64,000 nt of DNA from Burkholderia anthina (lineage in GTDB: Bacteria; Pseudomonadota; Gammaproteobacteria; Burkholderiales; Burkholderiaceae). A program made the position numbers and the translations under genes. The notes under the pieces were generated by a model that was given only the letters and a program-made list of their open reading frames with translations, was not told the DNA's origin and made no database searches. This document shows positions 1 to 8,662 of this stretch, in pieces. The stretch is taken from contig NZ_LNJP01000003.1 in assembly GCF_001547525.1 (NCBI RefSeq), positions 1,364,001 to 1,428,000 of the forward strand, read 5' to 3'. How positions within the stretch are numbered: position 1 is the first letter of the stretch; each line of letters starts with the position of its first letter.

Positions 1-224
1 GCATTGCGGCCGCTCGCGTCGTAGAGCGGCATGATCGCGCTCGTCGCGAGCTCGACGTAGTGTTTCAGCTCGACTTCCTTGCTCGACAGGTACGCGGCCT
101 GGATCGTCGCGTGCTGCGTGCGCGCGAGCGACGTCGCCTGGTGGCGCACGCCGAAGCCGATGCCGGCGATCGTGAGCAGGAACGGCACGATGGCCAGAAG
201 GAAGATCTTTGCCTTGAGTCTCAT
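1..224 (-). CDS. Cache-domain membrane sensor, probably a chemoreceptor (N-terminal part only)
   Basis: Only the first 74 codons are in the window; the gene continues past position 1. The protein starts MRLKAKIFLL and has one hydrophobic helix at about residues 5-25, then a polar periplasmic stretch with the KEVELKHYVELA pattern that begins single-Cache (sCache_2) sensor domains. Proteins with this start are usually methyl-accepting chemotaxis proteins or sensor kinases/cyclases; the output domain lies outside, so the type cannot be decided. The start ATG is followed directly by the basic residues expected before a signal anchor. It is codirectional with the diguanylate cyclase gene upstream, about 180 bases away. 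Confidence 0.6.
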   Translation of the reverse strand, partial: MRLKAKIFLLAIVPFLLTIAGIGFGVRHQATSLARTQHATIQAAYLSSKEVELKHYVELATSAIMPLYDASGRN

Positions 225-403
225 GGTGGTGCGAAGCGGCCGTGAAGCGGCGCGGCCGGCCAGGTGCGGCCGGCCAGGCGCGGCCGGGGCGCTGCCGACA
301 GGCGCGGGCCGGCCGGGCGCATCGGCCGCGCGGCGGCGTATCGAGCCGATATTGTCGGCGATTTTGCAGGCGGACGGCGGCTGCCCCGCCGCTGCTCGTA
401 CGC

Positions 404-1972
404 TCAGGCCCGCCGCGATTCGAGATCGACGGGCGGCGTGGCCGCCGTCTGCACGACGACGCGGTTGCGCCCGCCTTCCTTCGCCCGATACAGCGCATCG
501 TCGGCGAGCTTCAGCGCGGCCTGGATGTTGTCGTCGCGTTCGGGATAGCTCGTCGTCACGCCGATGCTCACGGTCAGCCGGCCGACCGTGCCGGCGTCGT
601 GCCGGATGCCGAGATCGAGGATGCCCGTGCGGATCGTTTCGGCGATCGTCGCCGCGCCGTCGCTATCGATATCCGGCAGCACCACGACGAATTCCTCGCC
701 GCCGTAGCGCGCTGCATAGTCGGCCGGGCGGCGCAGGCAGCCGGCGATGCAGTGGCCGACCGCGGCGAGCGCGTCGTCGCCGGCCTGGTGGCCCTGCGTG
801 TCGTTGTAGTGCTTGAAGTAATCGACGTCGATGAACAGCAGCGACAGCGGATGTTGCGAGCGCGCGGCGCGCCGCCATTCGCGCGCGAGCGTGACGTCGA
901 GCATCCGGCGGTTGTCGAGACCCGTCAGGCCATCGGTGCGCGCGAGCGCCTGCAGCTCGGTTTCGGCGCGGTGGCGCTTGCGCAGTTGCACGTCGAGCAG
1001 CAGCGACAGGCCGACGAAGCCGATCGCAAGCGCCACCATCGCGGAGCCGATCGGGATCGCACGGTCGTACCACGCGGCGTAGGTGTCCGCTTCCGAGCGC
1101 GCGACCATGACGATGAGCGGCAGGTGATCGAGGTGCCGGAACACGTACAGGCGCCGCACGCCGTCGATCGACGCGGTGTCGGCGAAGCTGCCTTCGCTGG
1201 CGGTCATGAATTGCCGGAACGTACTCGCGCGGCTGATGTCGCGGCCGACGATCCTGGGGTCGTACGGCTCGCGCGCGACCATCCTGCCGTCCGTGTTGAT
1301 CAGTGCGACCGAGCCGCGATCGCCGAGCGACAGGCGCGAGAACAGGTTCTGGAAATATTCGAGCCGGATCGACATCACCGCGACGCCGCCGAACGACCCG
1401 TCGGGCCGCGTGATCCGCCGGCTGAGCGCGATGCTCGGCGAGCCGCCGCGCAGCCGCGAATGATACGGGGGGCTGACGTACAGGCCGACGTCGGGGCGGT
1501 CGCGGTGCACGGCGAAGTACGGCTCGCTGCCGAAGTTGGCCTTGCGCGGCACGTCGCTCATGCCGTCGACCGCGATGTCGCCTTTCGCGTCGAGCACGTA
1601 GATGCCGCCGAGGTACTTGGCCGTCGTCGAGCGGTCGAACAGCACCTGGCGGCGCAACGGCATCGGCAGCCTGGCGACCTCGGGGTCGTTCGCGCCGTCG
1701 ACGACCGCCTGCAGCGACAGCGAATAGATCTCGATGTTGCGTTCGATGTCCCACGCCGCCATCAGCGCGAGGTTCTGCTGCATGCTGCGCGAGCGGTCGC
1801 GCGCGTCGATACGGCCTTCGTACAGCACGATCGCGCACAGGAGCAGCAGGATCAGCGCGATCAGCAGCCCCGTGTAGAAGATCAGGTGCGGCAGCAACAA
1901 CCGGCGCAGATGAGCGGCGATACGGCTCGTCACGCCGGATTCGCTGGGCATTGCGTAGTTGGTTTCGGCCAT
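404..1972 (-). CDS. Membrane-bound diguanylate cyclase (dCache-GGDEF)
   Basis: 522-residue inner-membrane protein that should make cyclic di-GMP from two GTP. Helix 1 lies at about residues 28-51, a large periplasmic region typical of dCache domains follows, helix 2 is at about 312-335, and the C-terminal third is a GGDEF domain. The active-site signature is GGEEF, preceded by YAARY and then RPAD, which places an RxxD inhibitory site at the canonical five-residue spacing; the enzyme is therefore probably active and feedback inhibited. An in-frame ATG further upstream (2098) would add 42 residues without hydrophobic or domain character, so the start MAETNY is preferred. No ligand can be assigned to the sensor domain. 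Confidence 0.88.
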   Translation of the reverse strand: MAETNYAMPSESGVTSRIAAHLRRLLLPHLIFYTGLLIALILLLLCAIVLYEGRIDARDRSRSMQQNLALMAAWDIERNIEIYSLSLQAVVDGANDPEVARLPMPLRRQVLFDRSTTAKYLGGIYVLDAKGDIAVDGMSDVPRKANFGSEPYFAVHRDRPDVGLYVSPPYHSRLRGGSPSIALSRRITRPDGSFGGVAVMSIRLEYFQNLFSRLSLGDRGSVALINTDGRMVAREPYDPRIVGRDISRASTFRQFMTASEGSFADTASIDGVRRLYVFRHLDHLPLIVMVARSEADTYAAWYDRAIPIGSAMVALAIGFVGLSLLLDVQLRKRHRAETELQALARTDGLTGLDNRRMLDVTLAREWRRAARSQHPLSLLFIDVDYFKHYNDTQGHQAGDDALAAVGHCIAGCLRRPADYAARYGGEEFVVVLPDIDSDGAATIAETIRTGILDLGIRHDAGTVGRLTVSIGVTTSYPERDDNIQAALKLADDALYRAKEGGRNRVVVQTAATPPVDLESRRA

Positions 1973-2537
1973 GGTCCGTGGATCGGGGGCATCGTCGCCG
2001 GGCGGCGTGCCGATGCGATTGTTCGTATGGCTACCGGTGGCGACCCGGTGCGCAGCCCTGCCCGTGCATGCCTTCCGTCCAGCGGAGAAAACGGGCACCG
2101 ATTATCGACAATCGCGGCCAGATAAACCCGATATTCACAGGTAACATCGGCTGCAATTCGACGATCTGATAAATCGCGCGATGCGAATGCCACGGAGTAT
2201 AACGCGCGTGTTTGCGTGCGCGGGAAATGTTGCGGCTGCTTGATCGGGGTCAAATTATGGGGTAATCCCGCGCTTGCAAATATCGGGCGGATCGTTGCTG
2301 AGCAAGGCATTGCGGTGCGGCGGGAAAGTTCGCGCGGCTTCCGGCCGCGGATACCGGCGGATTAACGGCGGGCGGGCGTCGCACGCGAAAGCGCGCGATA
2401 TGCGCCGATTATCGGTTTCAACGATCGGGTGAATACCCATGCGAAAACGGGCAGCCGCGAGGGCCGCCCGTTTCGCAAGGCCGGAGTACCACCGGCATGC
2501 GGCGCCCGGCATGCGGGACGAGCCCGCATGCGCAGGT
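1973..2537. other. Intergenic stretch upstream of the cyclase gene and downstream of glcB
   Basis: No convincing gene is seen on either strand. The stretch is less GC-rich than its flanks around 2100-2280 and should contain the promoter of the cyclase gene. It also contains the hairpin annotated at 2441-2476. Open frames crossing it are extensions or shadows of neighbouring genes. Confidence 0.5.
2441..2476 (-). terminator. Probable terminator of the glcG-glcB transcript
   Basis: An 11-bp stem (GCGAAA(A)CGGGC with GCCCGTTTCGC, one bulged base) encloses a 13-base loop, about 60 bases past the glcB stop. Read on the minus strand, the descending arm holds a run of four T. The T-tract is short, so efficiency is uncertain. 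Confidence 0.5.
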
Positions 2538-4712
2538 TCATGCGCCGTGCTGCTGCGCCTTGAACGCGAGCCGGAACCGGTGCAGCAGCGGCTCGGTATA
2601 GCCGCTCGGCTGCGACGTGCCTTGCAGCGCGAGCGCGCACGCGGCCTTGAACGCGGTCGACCGGTCGTAATCGGGCGCCATCGGGCGATAGTTCGGATCG
2701 CCGGCGTTCTGCTGGTCGACGACGCGAGCCATCCGCTTGAACACGTCGAGCACGAACGCCTCGGTGATCACGCCGTGGCGCAGCCAGTTCGCGATGTGCT
2801 GGCTCGAGATGCGCAGCGTCGCGCGATCTTCCATCAGGCCGACGTCGTGGATGTCCGGCACCTTCGAGCAGCCCACGCCCTGTTCGACCCAGCGCACGAC
2901 GTAGCCGAGGATGCCCTGCGCGTTGTTCTCGACCTCGCTCAGGATCTCGGCCTCGCTCCACGCGGCGCGCTCGACGACCGGCACGGTCAGCAGCCCTTCG
3001 AGCAGCGCGTCGCGCTCGCTCGCGTACGGCGTTTTCTCGAGTGCCTGCTGGACGGCCTGCACGTCGACGAGGTGGTAGTGCAGCGCGTGCAGCGTCGCCG
3101 CGGTCGGCGACGGCACCCATGCGGTGTTCGCGCCGGCACGCGGATGCGCGATCTTCTGCTCGAGCATCGCGTGCATCAGGTCCGGCATCGCCCACATGCC
3201 CTTGCCGATCTGCGCGCGGCCGCGCAGGCCGGCCGACAAGCCCGCGAGCACGTTGTTGCGCTCGTACGACTGGATCCACGCCGACGATTTCATGTCGCCC
3301 TTGCGGATCATCGGGCCCGCTTCCATCGCGGTGTGCATCTCGTCGCCGGTGCGATCGAGGAAGCCGGTGTTGATGAACGCGACGCGCGCGGCGGCGGCGG
3401 CGATACACGCGGCGAGGTTCACGCTGGTGCGGCGCTCCTCGTCCATGATGCCCATCTTCAGCGTGTTGCGCGGCAGGCCGTACAGATCCTCGATGCGCGC
3501 GAACAGCGTATCGGCGAACGCGACTTCGGCCGGGCCGTGCATCTTCGGCTTCACGATGTAGATCGAGCCCGTGCGCGAATTGCGCTTCGCCTTCAGGTCG
3601 TGCAGCGCGCACAGCGTCGTGACGACGCCGTCGAGGATGCCTTCCGGAATCTCGTTGCCGTCGCGGTCGAGCACCGCGCCGTTGGTCATCAGGTGGCCGA
3701 CGTTGCGCACGAACAGCAGCGAGCGGCCGTGCAGCGACAGCGTGCCGCCGGCGGGCGTCGTGTACTCGCGATCGGCGTTCAGCCGGCGCGTGAAGGTCTT
3801 GCCGCCCTTCGCGACTTCCTCGACCAGCGTGCCCTGCATCAGGCCGAGCCAGTTGCGGTAGAGCTGGACCTTGTCGTCCGCGTCGACCGCCGCGACCGAA
3901 TCCTCGCAGTCGATGATCGTGCTGACCGCGGCTTCGAGCACGACGTCCTTCACGTTCGCGAGATCGGCGCGGCCGATCGGCGTGGATGCATCGATCTGGA
4001 TCTCGAGGTGCAGGCCGTTGTGCTTGAGCAGGATCGCGGACGGCGCACCGGCCGCGCCCTGGTAGCCGACGAACTGCGCCGGCTGCGCGAGCCCGACGTC
4101 ACCCTTCGCGGTTTCCACCGCGAGCTGGCCGTCCTGCACACGGTAGCGCAGCGCGTCGCGGTGCGAGCCGCTCGCGAGCGGCGCGGCGTTGTCGAGCACG
4201 TCGCGCGCGTAGTCGATCACGCGCTGGCCGCGCGTCGGGTTGTAGGCCGCGGTGCGTTCGGCGCCGCCGTCTTCCGGCAGCGCGTCGGTGCCGTACAGCG
4301 CGTCGTACAGGCTGCCCCAGCGCGCGTTCGCGGCGTTCAGCGCATAGCGCGCGTTCGACAGCGGCACGACGAGCTGCGGGCCGGCCTGCGTGGCGATCTC
4401 GCTGTCGACGTTCGCGGTGGTTGCGGCGACGTTCGACGGGACCGGCACGAGGTAGCCGATTTGTTCGAGGAATGCACGATACGCGGCATGGTCGCGTACC
4501 GGGCCGGGGTGCGCGCGATGCCACGCGTCGAGTTCCTGCTGCAGGCGGTCGCGTTCGGCGAGCAGCTCGCGGTTGCGCGGCGCGAGGTCGTGCACCAGGG
4601 CCGAGAAACCGCTCCAGAACGCGGCCTTGTCGATGCCGGTGCCCGGCAGCGCTTCGTTTTCAATGAACTGGCTCAGCGCTGGCGCGACTTGCAGTCCTGC
4701 TTGGTCGATCAT
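2538..4712 (-). CDS. glcB: Malate synthase G
   Basis: Condenses glyoxylate with acetyl-CoA to malate in the cytoplasm, the last step of glycolate/glyoxylate assimilation. The 724-residue length is that of the monomeric G isoform (about 720) and not the shorter A form. Recognisable blocks are IIDCEDSVAAVD near residue 270, the catalytic MDEERRTSVNL block at about residues 430-440 and MWAMPDLM. The start codon ATG is preceded by GGGAGGA at good spacing. It is the last gene of what was a glc operon: glcG lies 39 bases upstream and a broken glcF copy precedes that. Acetyl-CoA released by the ferulate pathway elsewhere in this window is one possible co-substrate source (inference). Confidence 0.97.
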   Translation of the reverse strand: MIDQAGLQVAPALSQFIENEALPGTGIDKAAFWSGFSALVHDLAPRNRELLAERDRLQQELDAWHRAHPGPVRDHAAYRAFLEQIGYLVPVPSNVAATTANVDSEIATQAGPQLVVPLSNARYALNAANARWGSLYDALYGTDALPEDGGAERTAAYNPTRGQRVIDYARDVLDNAAPLASGSHRDALRYRVQDGQLAVETAKGDVGLAQPAQFVGYQGAAGAPSAILLKHNGLHLEIQIDASTPIGRADLANVKDVVLEAAVSTIIDCEDSVAAVDADDKVQLYRNWLGLMQGTLVEEVAKGGKTFTRRLNADREYTTPAGGTLSLHGRSLLFVRNVGHLMTNGAVLDRDGNEIPEGILDGVVTTLCALHDLKAKRNSRTGSIYIVKPKMHGPAEVAFADTLFARIEDLYGLPRNTLKMGIMDEERRTSVNLAACIAAAAARVAFINTGFLDRTGDEMHTAMEAGPMIRKGDMKSSAWIQSYERNNVLAGLSAGLRGRAQIGKGMWAMPDLMHAMLEQKIAHPRAGANTAWVPSPTAATLHALHYHLVDVQAVQQALEKTPYASERDALLEGLLTVPVVERAAWSEAEILSEVENNAQGILGYVVRWVEQGVGCSKVPDIHDVGLMEDRATLRISSQHIANWLRHGVITEAFVLDVFKRMARVVDQQNAGDPNYRPMAPDYDRSTAFKAACALALQGTSQPSGYTEPLLHRFRLAFKAQQHGA

Positions 4713-4751
4713 CGTGAATCCTCCCGGGGAAAATGCGCGCGGTTTGGCTGG

Positions 4752-5156
4752 TTATTCCGCGACGCTCTGTGTGCCGGCGCGGGCGATCTGCGCGTCCTGT
4801 TCGGACTTTACGCCAGACACGCCGATCGCGCCCGCGATCCGGCCGCCGACCGTGACCGGCACGCCGCCTTCGAGCAACCCCGTCAGCGGCGCGCTCAGAA
4901 ACGCGGTGCGGCCACCGTTGATCATATCCTCATACGCCTTCGTCTCGCGACGGCCGAGCGCCGCCGCGCGCGCCTTGTCCTGCGCGATGCAGCCGCTGGC
5001 CGGCGATGCGCCGTTCAGCCGCGCGAACGCGAGCAGGTGGCCGCCGTCGTCGACGACGGCGATCGACACGGCCCAGCCGTGGCGTTCCGCTTCCGCGCGG
5101 GCCGCGGCGAGCATGCACTCGGCATCGGCCAGTTCGAGTTCGGGTTTCGTTTGCAT
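4752..5156 (-). CDS. glcG: GlcG/HbpS-type haem-degrading family protein
   Basis: 134-residue cytoplasmic protein of the DUF336 (Haem_degrading) family. Typical features are the VVDDGGHLLAFARLNGA block near residues 28-44, the GRREAxAxE-like helix (GRRETKAYED) and the C-terminal GRIAGAIGVSG turn. The family is common in glycolate and diol operons; a biochemical role for GlcG is not firmly established. The start MQTKPE is chosen because GGAGGA sits just upstream; an earlier ATG would read through the glcF remnant. It is followed by glcB on the same strand, and both probably belong to one transcript. Confidence 0.85.
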   Translation of the reverse strand: MQTKPELELADAECMLAAARAEAERHGWAVSIAVVDDGGHLLAFARLNGASPASGCIAQDKARAAALGRRETKAYEDMINGGRTAFLSAPLTGLLEGGVPVTVGGRIAGAIGVSGVKSEQDAQIARAGTQSVAE

Positions 5157-5178
5157 GGCTTTCCTCCGGAATAGGCGG

Positions 5179-5475
5179 TCAGTCGACCAGCCGGTTGTCG
5201 ACGCGCTCGATCCAGTGGCGCATGGGCGTGCGGCTCGCGCCATTCGGATGAGTCTGGCAGCCGACGTTGGCGGTGACAATCAGGTCCGGCCGCGCGCGCG
5301 AGCGCGCCGACGCCCGCGCGCCTTCTCCGCACGGACGGGGTCGGAGCACGACAGGTCGCCGTATTCCTTCATGAACTTGCCGCAGCCGCTTGCGGTCGGC
5401 GCGATCGCTTCCGCGCCCGGCGTCGATCGCGGGCCACCACGCGTCGACGTTGCGGCTCGACGGCCGGACGTGAGC
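5179..5475 (-). pseudogene. glcF: Remnant of glcF (glycolate oxidase iron-sulfur subunit), 3' end only
   Basis: Pieces of the GlcF C-terminus can be read in different frames on the minus strand. From the upstream side they are NVDAWWPAIDAG, then (shifted frame) AEAIAPTASGCGKFMKEYG and a DPVRAEKAR piece, then a break, and finally LIVTANVGCQTHPNGASRTP ... RHWIERV ending in TGA at 5181-5179. These are the conserved CCG/ASGCG and NIGCQTH cysteine blocks of GlcF. At least one one-base insertion near 5421 (GCCGGGCGCGG) and a deletion between the ASGCG and GCQTH blocks have occurred, and the N-terminal two thirds of the gene, as well as glcD and glcE, are absent. glcG follows directly. Confidence 0.75.
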
Positions 5476-5529
5476 GGGCGCGGCTTGGCCGGCGCGGTAA
5501 CCGCTAGAATTGCGGTTTTAGCCCGGAAC

Positions 5530-6987
5530 ATGTCCATGTCTTTTGCCTCGCTTGGCCTGATCGAGCCGTTGCTGCGTAATCTGCAGGGCCTCAATTACCA
5601 GACACCCACGCCGGTGCAGGCCAAGGCGATTCCCGCCGTGCTCGGCGGCAAGGACGTCATGGCCGCCGCACAGACCGGCACCGGCAAGACGGCCGGTTTC
5701 GCGCTGCCGCTGTTGCAACGGCTGGCGCAACACGGCCCGGCGGTATCCAGCAACCGTGCGCGCGTGCTGGTGCTGGTGCCGACACGTGAACTGGCCGAGC
5801 AGGTGCTGCAAAGCTTCGTCGAGTACGGCAAAGGCCTCGATCTGCGATTTCTGGCCGCCTACGGCGGCGTGAGCATCAATCCGCAGATGATGAAGCTGCG
5901 CAAGGGCGTCGACGTGCTCGTGGCGACGCCCGGCCGTTTGCTCGACCTCAATCGCCAGAACGCCGTGCAGTTCGATCAGGTGCAGACGCTCGTGCTCGAT
6001 GAAGCCGACCGCATGCTCGATCTCGGCTTCGCGCGCGAACTCGACGCGGTCTTTGCCGCGTTGCCCGCCAGGCGCCAGACGCTGCTGTTCTCGGCCACGT
6101 TTTCGGACGAAATCCGCAAGATGGCCGCGAGCATTCTGCGCAGCCCGGTCGATATCAGCGTCAGCCCGCCCAACGCCACGGCCAGCAAGATCAAGCAGTG
6201 GGTGGTGACGGTCGACAAGCGGAACAAGCCCGACCTCTTCATGCACCTGGTGGCCCAAAACAAGTGGGAACAAGCGCTGGTGTTCGTCAAGACCCGCAAT
6301 GGCGTCGATTATCTGGCGCTCATGCTGGAGAAAGCCGGCTATGCGGTCGATACGATCCACGGCGACAAGCCGCAACCCGCGCGTTTGCGTGCGCTGGAGC
6401 GCTTCAAGACGGGTGAAGTGCAGATGCTGGTCGCCACCGATGTGGCGGCGCGCGGGCTGGATATCGACGATTTGCCGCTGGTGATCAACGTCGATCTGCC
6501 GATCGTCGCGCAAGACTACGTGCACCGTATCGGCCGTACCGGCCGAGCGGGCGCGAGCGGCGTGGCCGTGTCGCTCGTGTGCGCCGATGAAGCGCCGCAA
6601 CTGGCCGCGATCGAAGCGCTGATCCGGCAGACGCTGCGTCGGGAAGAAGAGCCGGGTTTCGAAGCCGAACACCGCGTGCCGGAAACCAGCGCGACGGGTC
6701 AGATCATCAAGAAACCCAAAAAGCCGAAGAAGCCCAAAGTGCCGCAAGCCGTGCCGGTCGCCAGGCAGGCGCCGGGCAAGAAGCCGCCAGCGCAACGGAG
6801 CGAAGGCAAGCGCAAGCCAGCTGCGCAGCAGGCGAAACCAGCCGTCGGCACGGGAACGGACTACACCATCGGCAGCCCGTTCAGCGTGCACAAGCCGCGC
6901 GGCAAACCGGCGGGCAAGCTAGCGGCGGGAAAGGCTGCGGGCAAATCCGCGAGTGGTCGCGGCAAACCTGGCAAACCGTCCAGATAG
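5530..6987 (+). CDS. rhlE: DEAD-box ATP-dependent RNA helicase, RhlE type
   Basis: Unwinds short RNA duplexes in ribosome assembly and RNA decay; cytoplasmic. All motifs are present in order: Q motif region (NYQTPTPVQ), AQTGTGKT (Walker A), PTRELAEQ, TPGRLLDL, VLDEADRMLD, FSATF, then in domain 2 the ATDVAARGLDI and HRIGRTGRAG motifs. The last ~110 residues are a disordered lysine- and proline-rich tail (KKPKKPKKPK and repeated GKPAGK-like units) as in RhlE RNA-binding extensions. Length is 485 residues from ATG 5530; a second ATG six bases later gives 483. The open frame extends far upstream but enters the glcF remnant and is not plausible there. It stands alone, divergent from the glc genes. 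Confidence 0.95.
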   Translation: MSMSFASLGLIEPLLRNLQGLNYQTPTPVQAKAIPAVLGGKDVMAAAQTGTGKTAGFALPLLQRLAQHGPAVSSNRARVLVLVPTRELAEQVLQSFVEYGKGLDLRFLAAYGGVSINPQMMKLRKGVDVLVATPGRLLDLNRQNAVQFDQVQTLVLDEADRMLDLGFARELDAVFAALPARRQTLLFSATFSDEIRKMAASILRSPVDISVSPPNATASKIKQWVVTVDKRNKPDLFMHLVAQNKWEQALVFVKTRNGVDYLALMLEKAGYAVDTIHGDKPQPARLRALERFKTGEVQMLVATDVAARGLDIDDLPLVINVDLPIVAQDYVHRIGRTGRAGASGVAVSLVCADEAPQLAAIEALIRQTLRREEEPGFEAEHRVPETSATGQIIKKPKKPKKPKVPQAVPVARQAPGKKPPAQRSEGKRKPAAQQAKPAVGTGTDYTIGSPFSVHKPRGKPAGKLAAGKAAGKSASGRGKPGKPSR

Positions 6988-7159
6988 CCCGATCCTTCGC
7001 TTTCGACGTGCCCGATACGATCGAGCCGTCCGATGCCGTGGATGCATACGGGTGGTTCGGAACAGCGCTGCCGGGTTTCTCGTGAGCGACCTGAAACCGC
7101 CCGCGATAGAAGCTTCGCGGCGTGACCGATGATGTGCGATGACTGAAGTGAGAGATGGA

Positions 7160-7543
7160 ATGACGACGATATTCGACGAGGCGACAACGGCGGCGATCGC
7201 CGCGTTTGCCCAACTGGATTTCTACACGGCCGTGCAAGCGATGCGCGCCGAAGCCGATTACGACCACGAACGAGACCAGTGGATCTCGCGCTATATCGAC
7301 GAGCACGGCGGCGGCGTGGACGATGCGGAATACGATGCCCTGCACGCGCGGGCGCAGGCCACGCCGGAATACGCGCAGTTCATCGATGGGGTTCGGCGGG
7401 AAATTCTGGAGTACTTCGGCGTGACCGACGATCAACTGGACTGGATGGTCGTGCTGCGCGACGACGACAGCGATGAACTGTGGGCGGAAGTCAACCGGCA
7501 GCGGAACGCGCTGGGAACGGGTGAAGTGCGCGGAGATCTCTGA
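7160..7543 (+). CDS. Small acidic hypothetical protein
   Basis: 127-residue soluble protein rich in Asp and Glu, predicted mostly helical, with no signal peptide, membrane segment or recognised catalytic motif. An alternative ATG seven codons upstream (7139) is possible; the second is preferred because a purine-rich GAGAGATGGA precedes it. Codon use matches neighbouring genes (strong GC bias in third positions), which supports a real gene. It follows rhlE on the same strand after about 170 bases; no functional link is evident. Function unknown. Confidence 0.6.
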   Translation: MTTIFDEATTAAIAAFAQLDFYTAVQAMRAEADYDHERDQWISRYIDEHGGGVDDAEYDALHARAQATPEYAQFIDGVRREILEYFGVTDDQLDWMVVLRDDDSDELWAEVNRQRNALGTGEVRGDL

Positions 7544-7719
7544 CCGGGTTTGTCATTCGCCGGTACGTTGGGCGCGCCGTTTTGAGGTTCGGCTCCGCGC
7601 CACGTATCGGACACTCGCCGTTCACATCAGTCTTCTCGCTCATCCGATTCGTGGACGGTGTTGAAGCTGAACGGCGGGCCAGGGTTGCCAAACGAGATCC
7701 ACCGAACCCGCGACGCATG

Positions 7720-7741
7720 AAAAAAGCCCGCCGAAGCGGGC
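7720..7741 (-). terminator. Rho-independent terminator of the sugar ABC/GH42 operon
   Basis: On the minus strand the sequence reads GCCCGC-TTCG-GCGGGC followed by six T. The perfect 6-bp GC stem with a stable TTCG tetraloop lies 48 bases after the stop of the last operon gene. Confidence 0.9.
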
Positions 7742-7789
7742 AACCTCACGATGCGGAGGGGGAGATCCGAAAACGCGATCGGCGCGCGC

Positions 7790-8641
7790 TCAGCCTTTCG
7801 TCGCGCCGAACGTGAGCCCCGCGACGAAATGCTTCTGCATCGCGAAGAACATCGCGACCGACGGCAGCGCGGCGAGAATCGACCCGGCCGATACGAGATT
7901 CCACGACGTCGTCCATTGCCCCTTCAGCGCCGCGACGCCCGCCGTGATCGGCGCCGCCTCGTCGCCCTGGGTGAGACACAGCGCCCAGAAGTAATCGTTC
8001 CACACGAACGTGAACACCAGAATCGCGAGCGCGGCCAGCGCCGGCCGGATCAGCGGCAGCACGATGCGCCAGAACACCGTCCATTCGCCCGCGCCCTCGA
8101 TGCGCGCCGCCTCGATCAGCTCGAACGGCAACTGCTTGATGAAGTTGCGCAGGAACAGCGTGCAGAACCCCGTCTGAAACGCGACATGAAACAGGATCAG
8201 CGCTTCGACGGTATTGAACACGCCGAGCCGCAGCGACAGGTCGCGCACCGGAATCATCAGCACCTGCACCGGCACGAAGTTGCCGGCGACGAACGTGCCG
8301 AACAGCGCGGTATTGCCGCGAAACCGGTAGGTCGCGAGCGCGAAGCCGGCCATCGCCGCGAGCGCGATCGAGCCGATGACCGACGGCACGGTGATCTGCA
8401 CGCTGTTCCAGAAGTAATGGAGCATCGGCGACGTCGTCAGCGCGTCGCGATAGTTCTCGATCATCGCGAAGCGGCGCGGCCAGCCCCAGTAGTGGCCTTC
8501 GACGAGCTCCTCGGTCGAGCGCACCGACGTGACGAACACCGCGATCATCGGCAGCAGCCAGATCACGAGCGCGACGGGCAGCGACAGCTTGTACAGCCGG
8601 CGCGATACCGGCTTCCAGTGGGCAACGGGTGTCGGAAACAT
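7790..8641 (-). CDS. Carbohydrate ABC transporter permease, MalG family
   Basis: 283-residue inner-membrane permease of the CUT1 sugar importer class. About six hydrophobic helices are visible, the first at residues 18-38. The cytoplasmic EAA loop (EAARIEGAG ... LPLIRPAL) begins near residue 177 and contacts the ATPase. It is the final gene of a five-gene leftward operon (ATPase, GH42, binding protein, two permeases), 21 bases after the MalF-type permease, and is followed by a strong terminator. The presence of a beta-galactosidase in the same operon suggests galactosides or galacto-oligosaccharides as substrate; this is inference. Confidence 0.93.
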   Translation of the reverse strand: MFPTPVAHWKPVSRRLYKLSLPVALVIWLLPMIAVFVTSVRSTEELVEGHYWGWPRRFAMIENYRDALTTSPMLHYFWNSVQITVPSVIGSIALAAMAGFALATYRFRGNTALFGTFVAGNFVPVQVLMIPVRDLSLRLGVFNTVEALILFHVAFQTGFCTLFLRNFIKQLPFELIEAARIEGAGEWTVFWRIVLPLIRPALAALAILVFTFVWNDYFWALCLTQGDEAAPITAGVAALKGQWTTSWNLVSAGSILAALPSVAMFFAMQKHFVAGLTFGATKG

Positions 8642-8662
8642 GATGAGTGAACTCCCGAAAGG

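Noticed and set aside
242..2125. Long open frame antisense to the diguanylate cyclase
   Set aside because: Arg/Ala/His-rich composition with no motif; typical antisense frame of GC-rich coding DNA, while the opposite strand has a complete Cache-GGDEF protein.
2439..5174. 911-codon frame opposite glcB/glcG
   Set aside because: No family pattern and extreme Arg/Val content; the minus strand holds malate synthase G and GlcG with full motifs.
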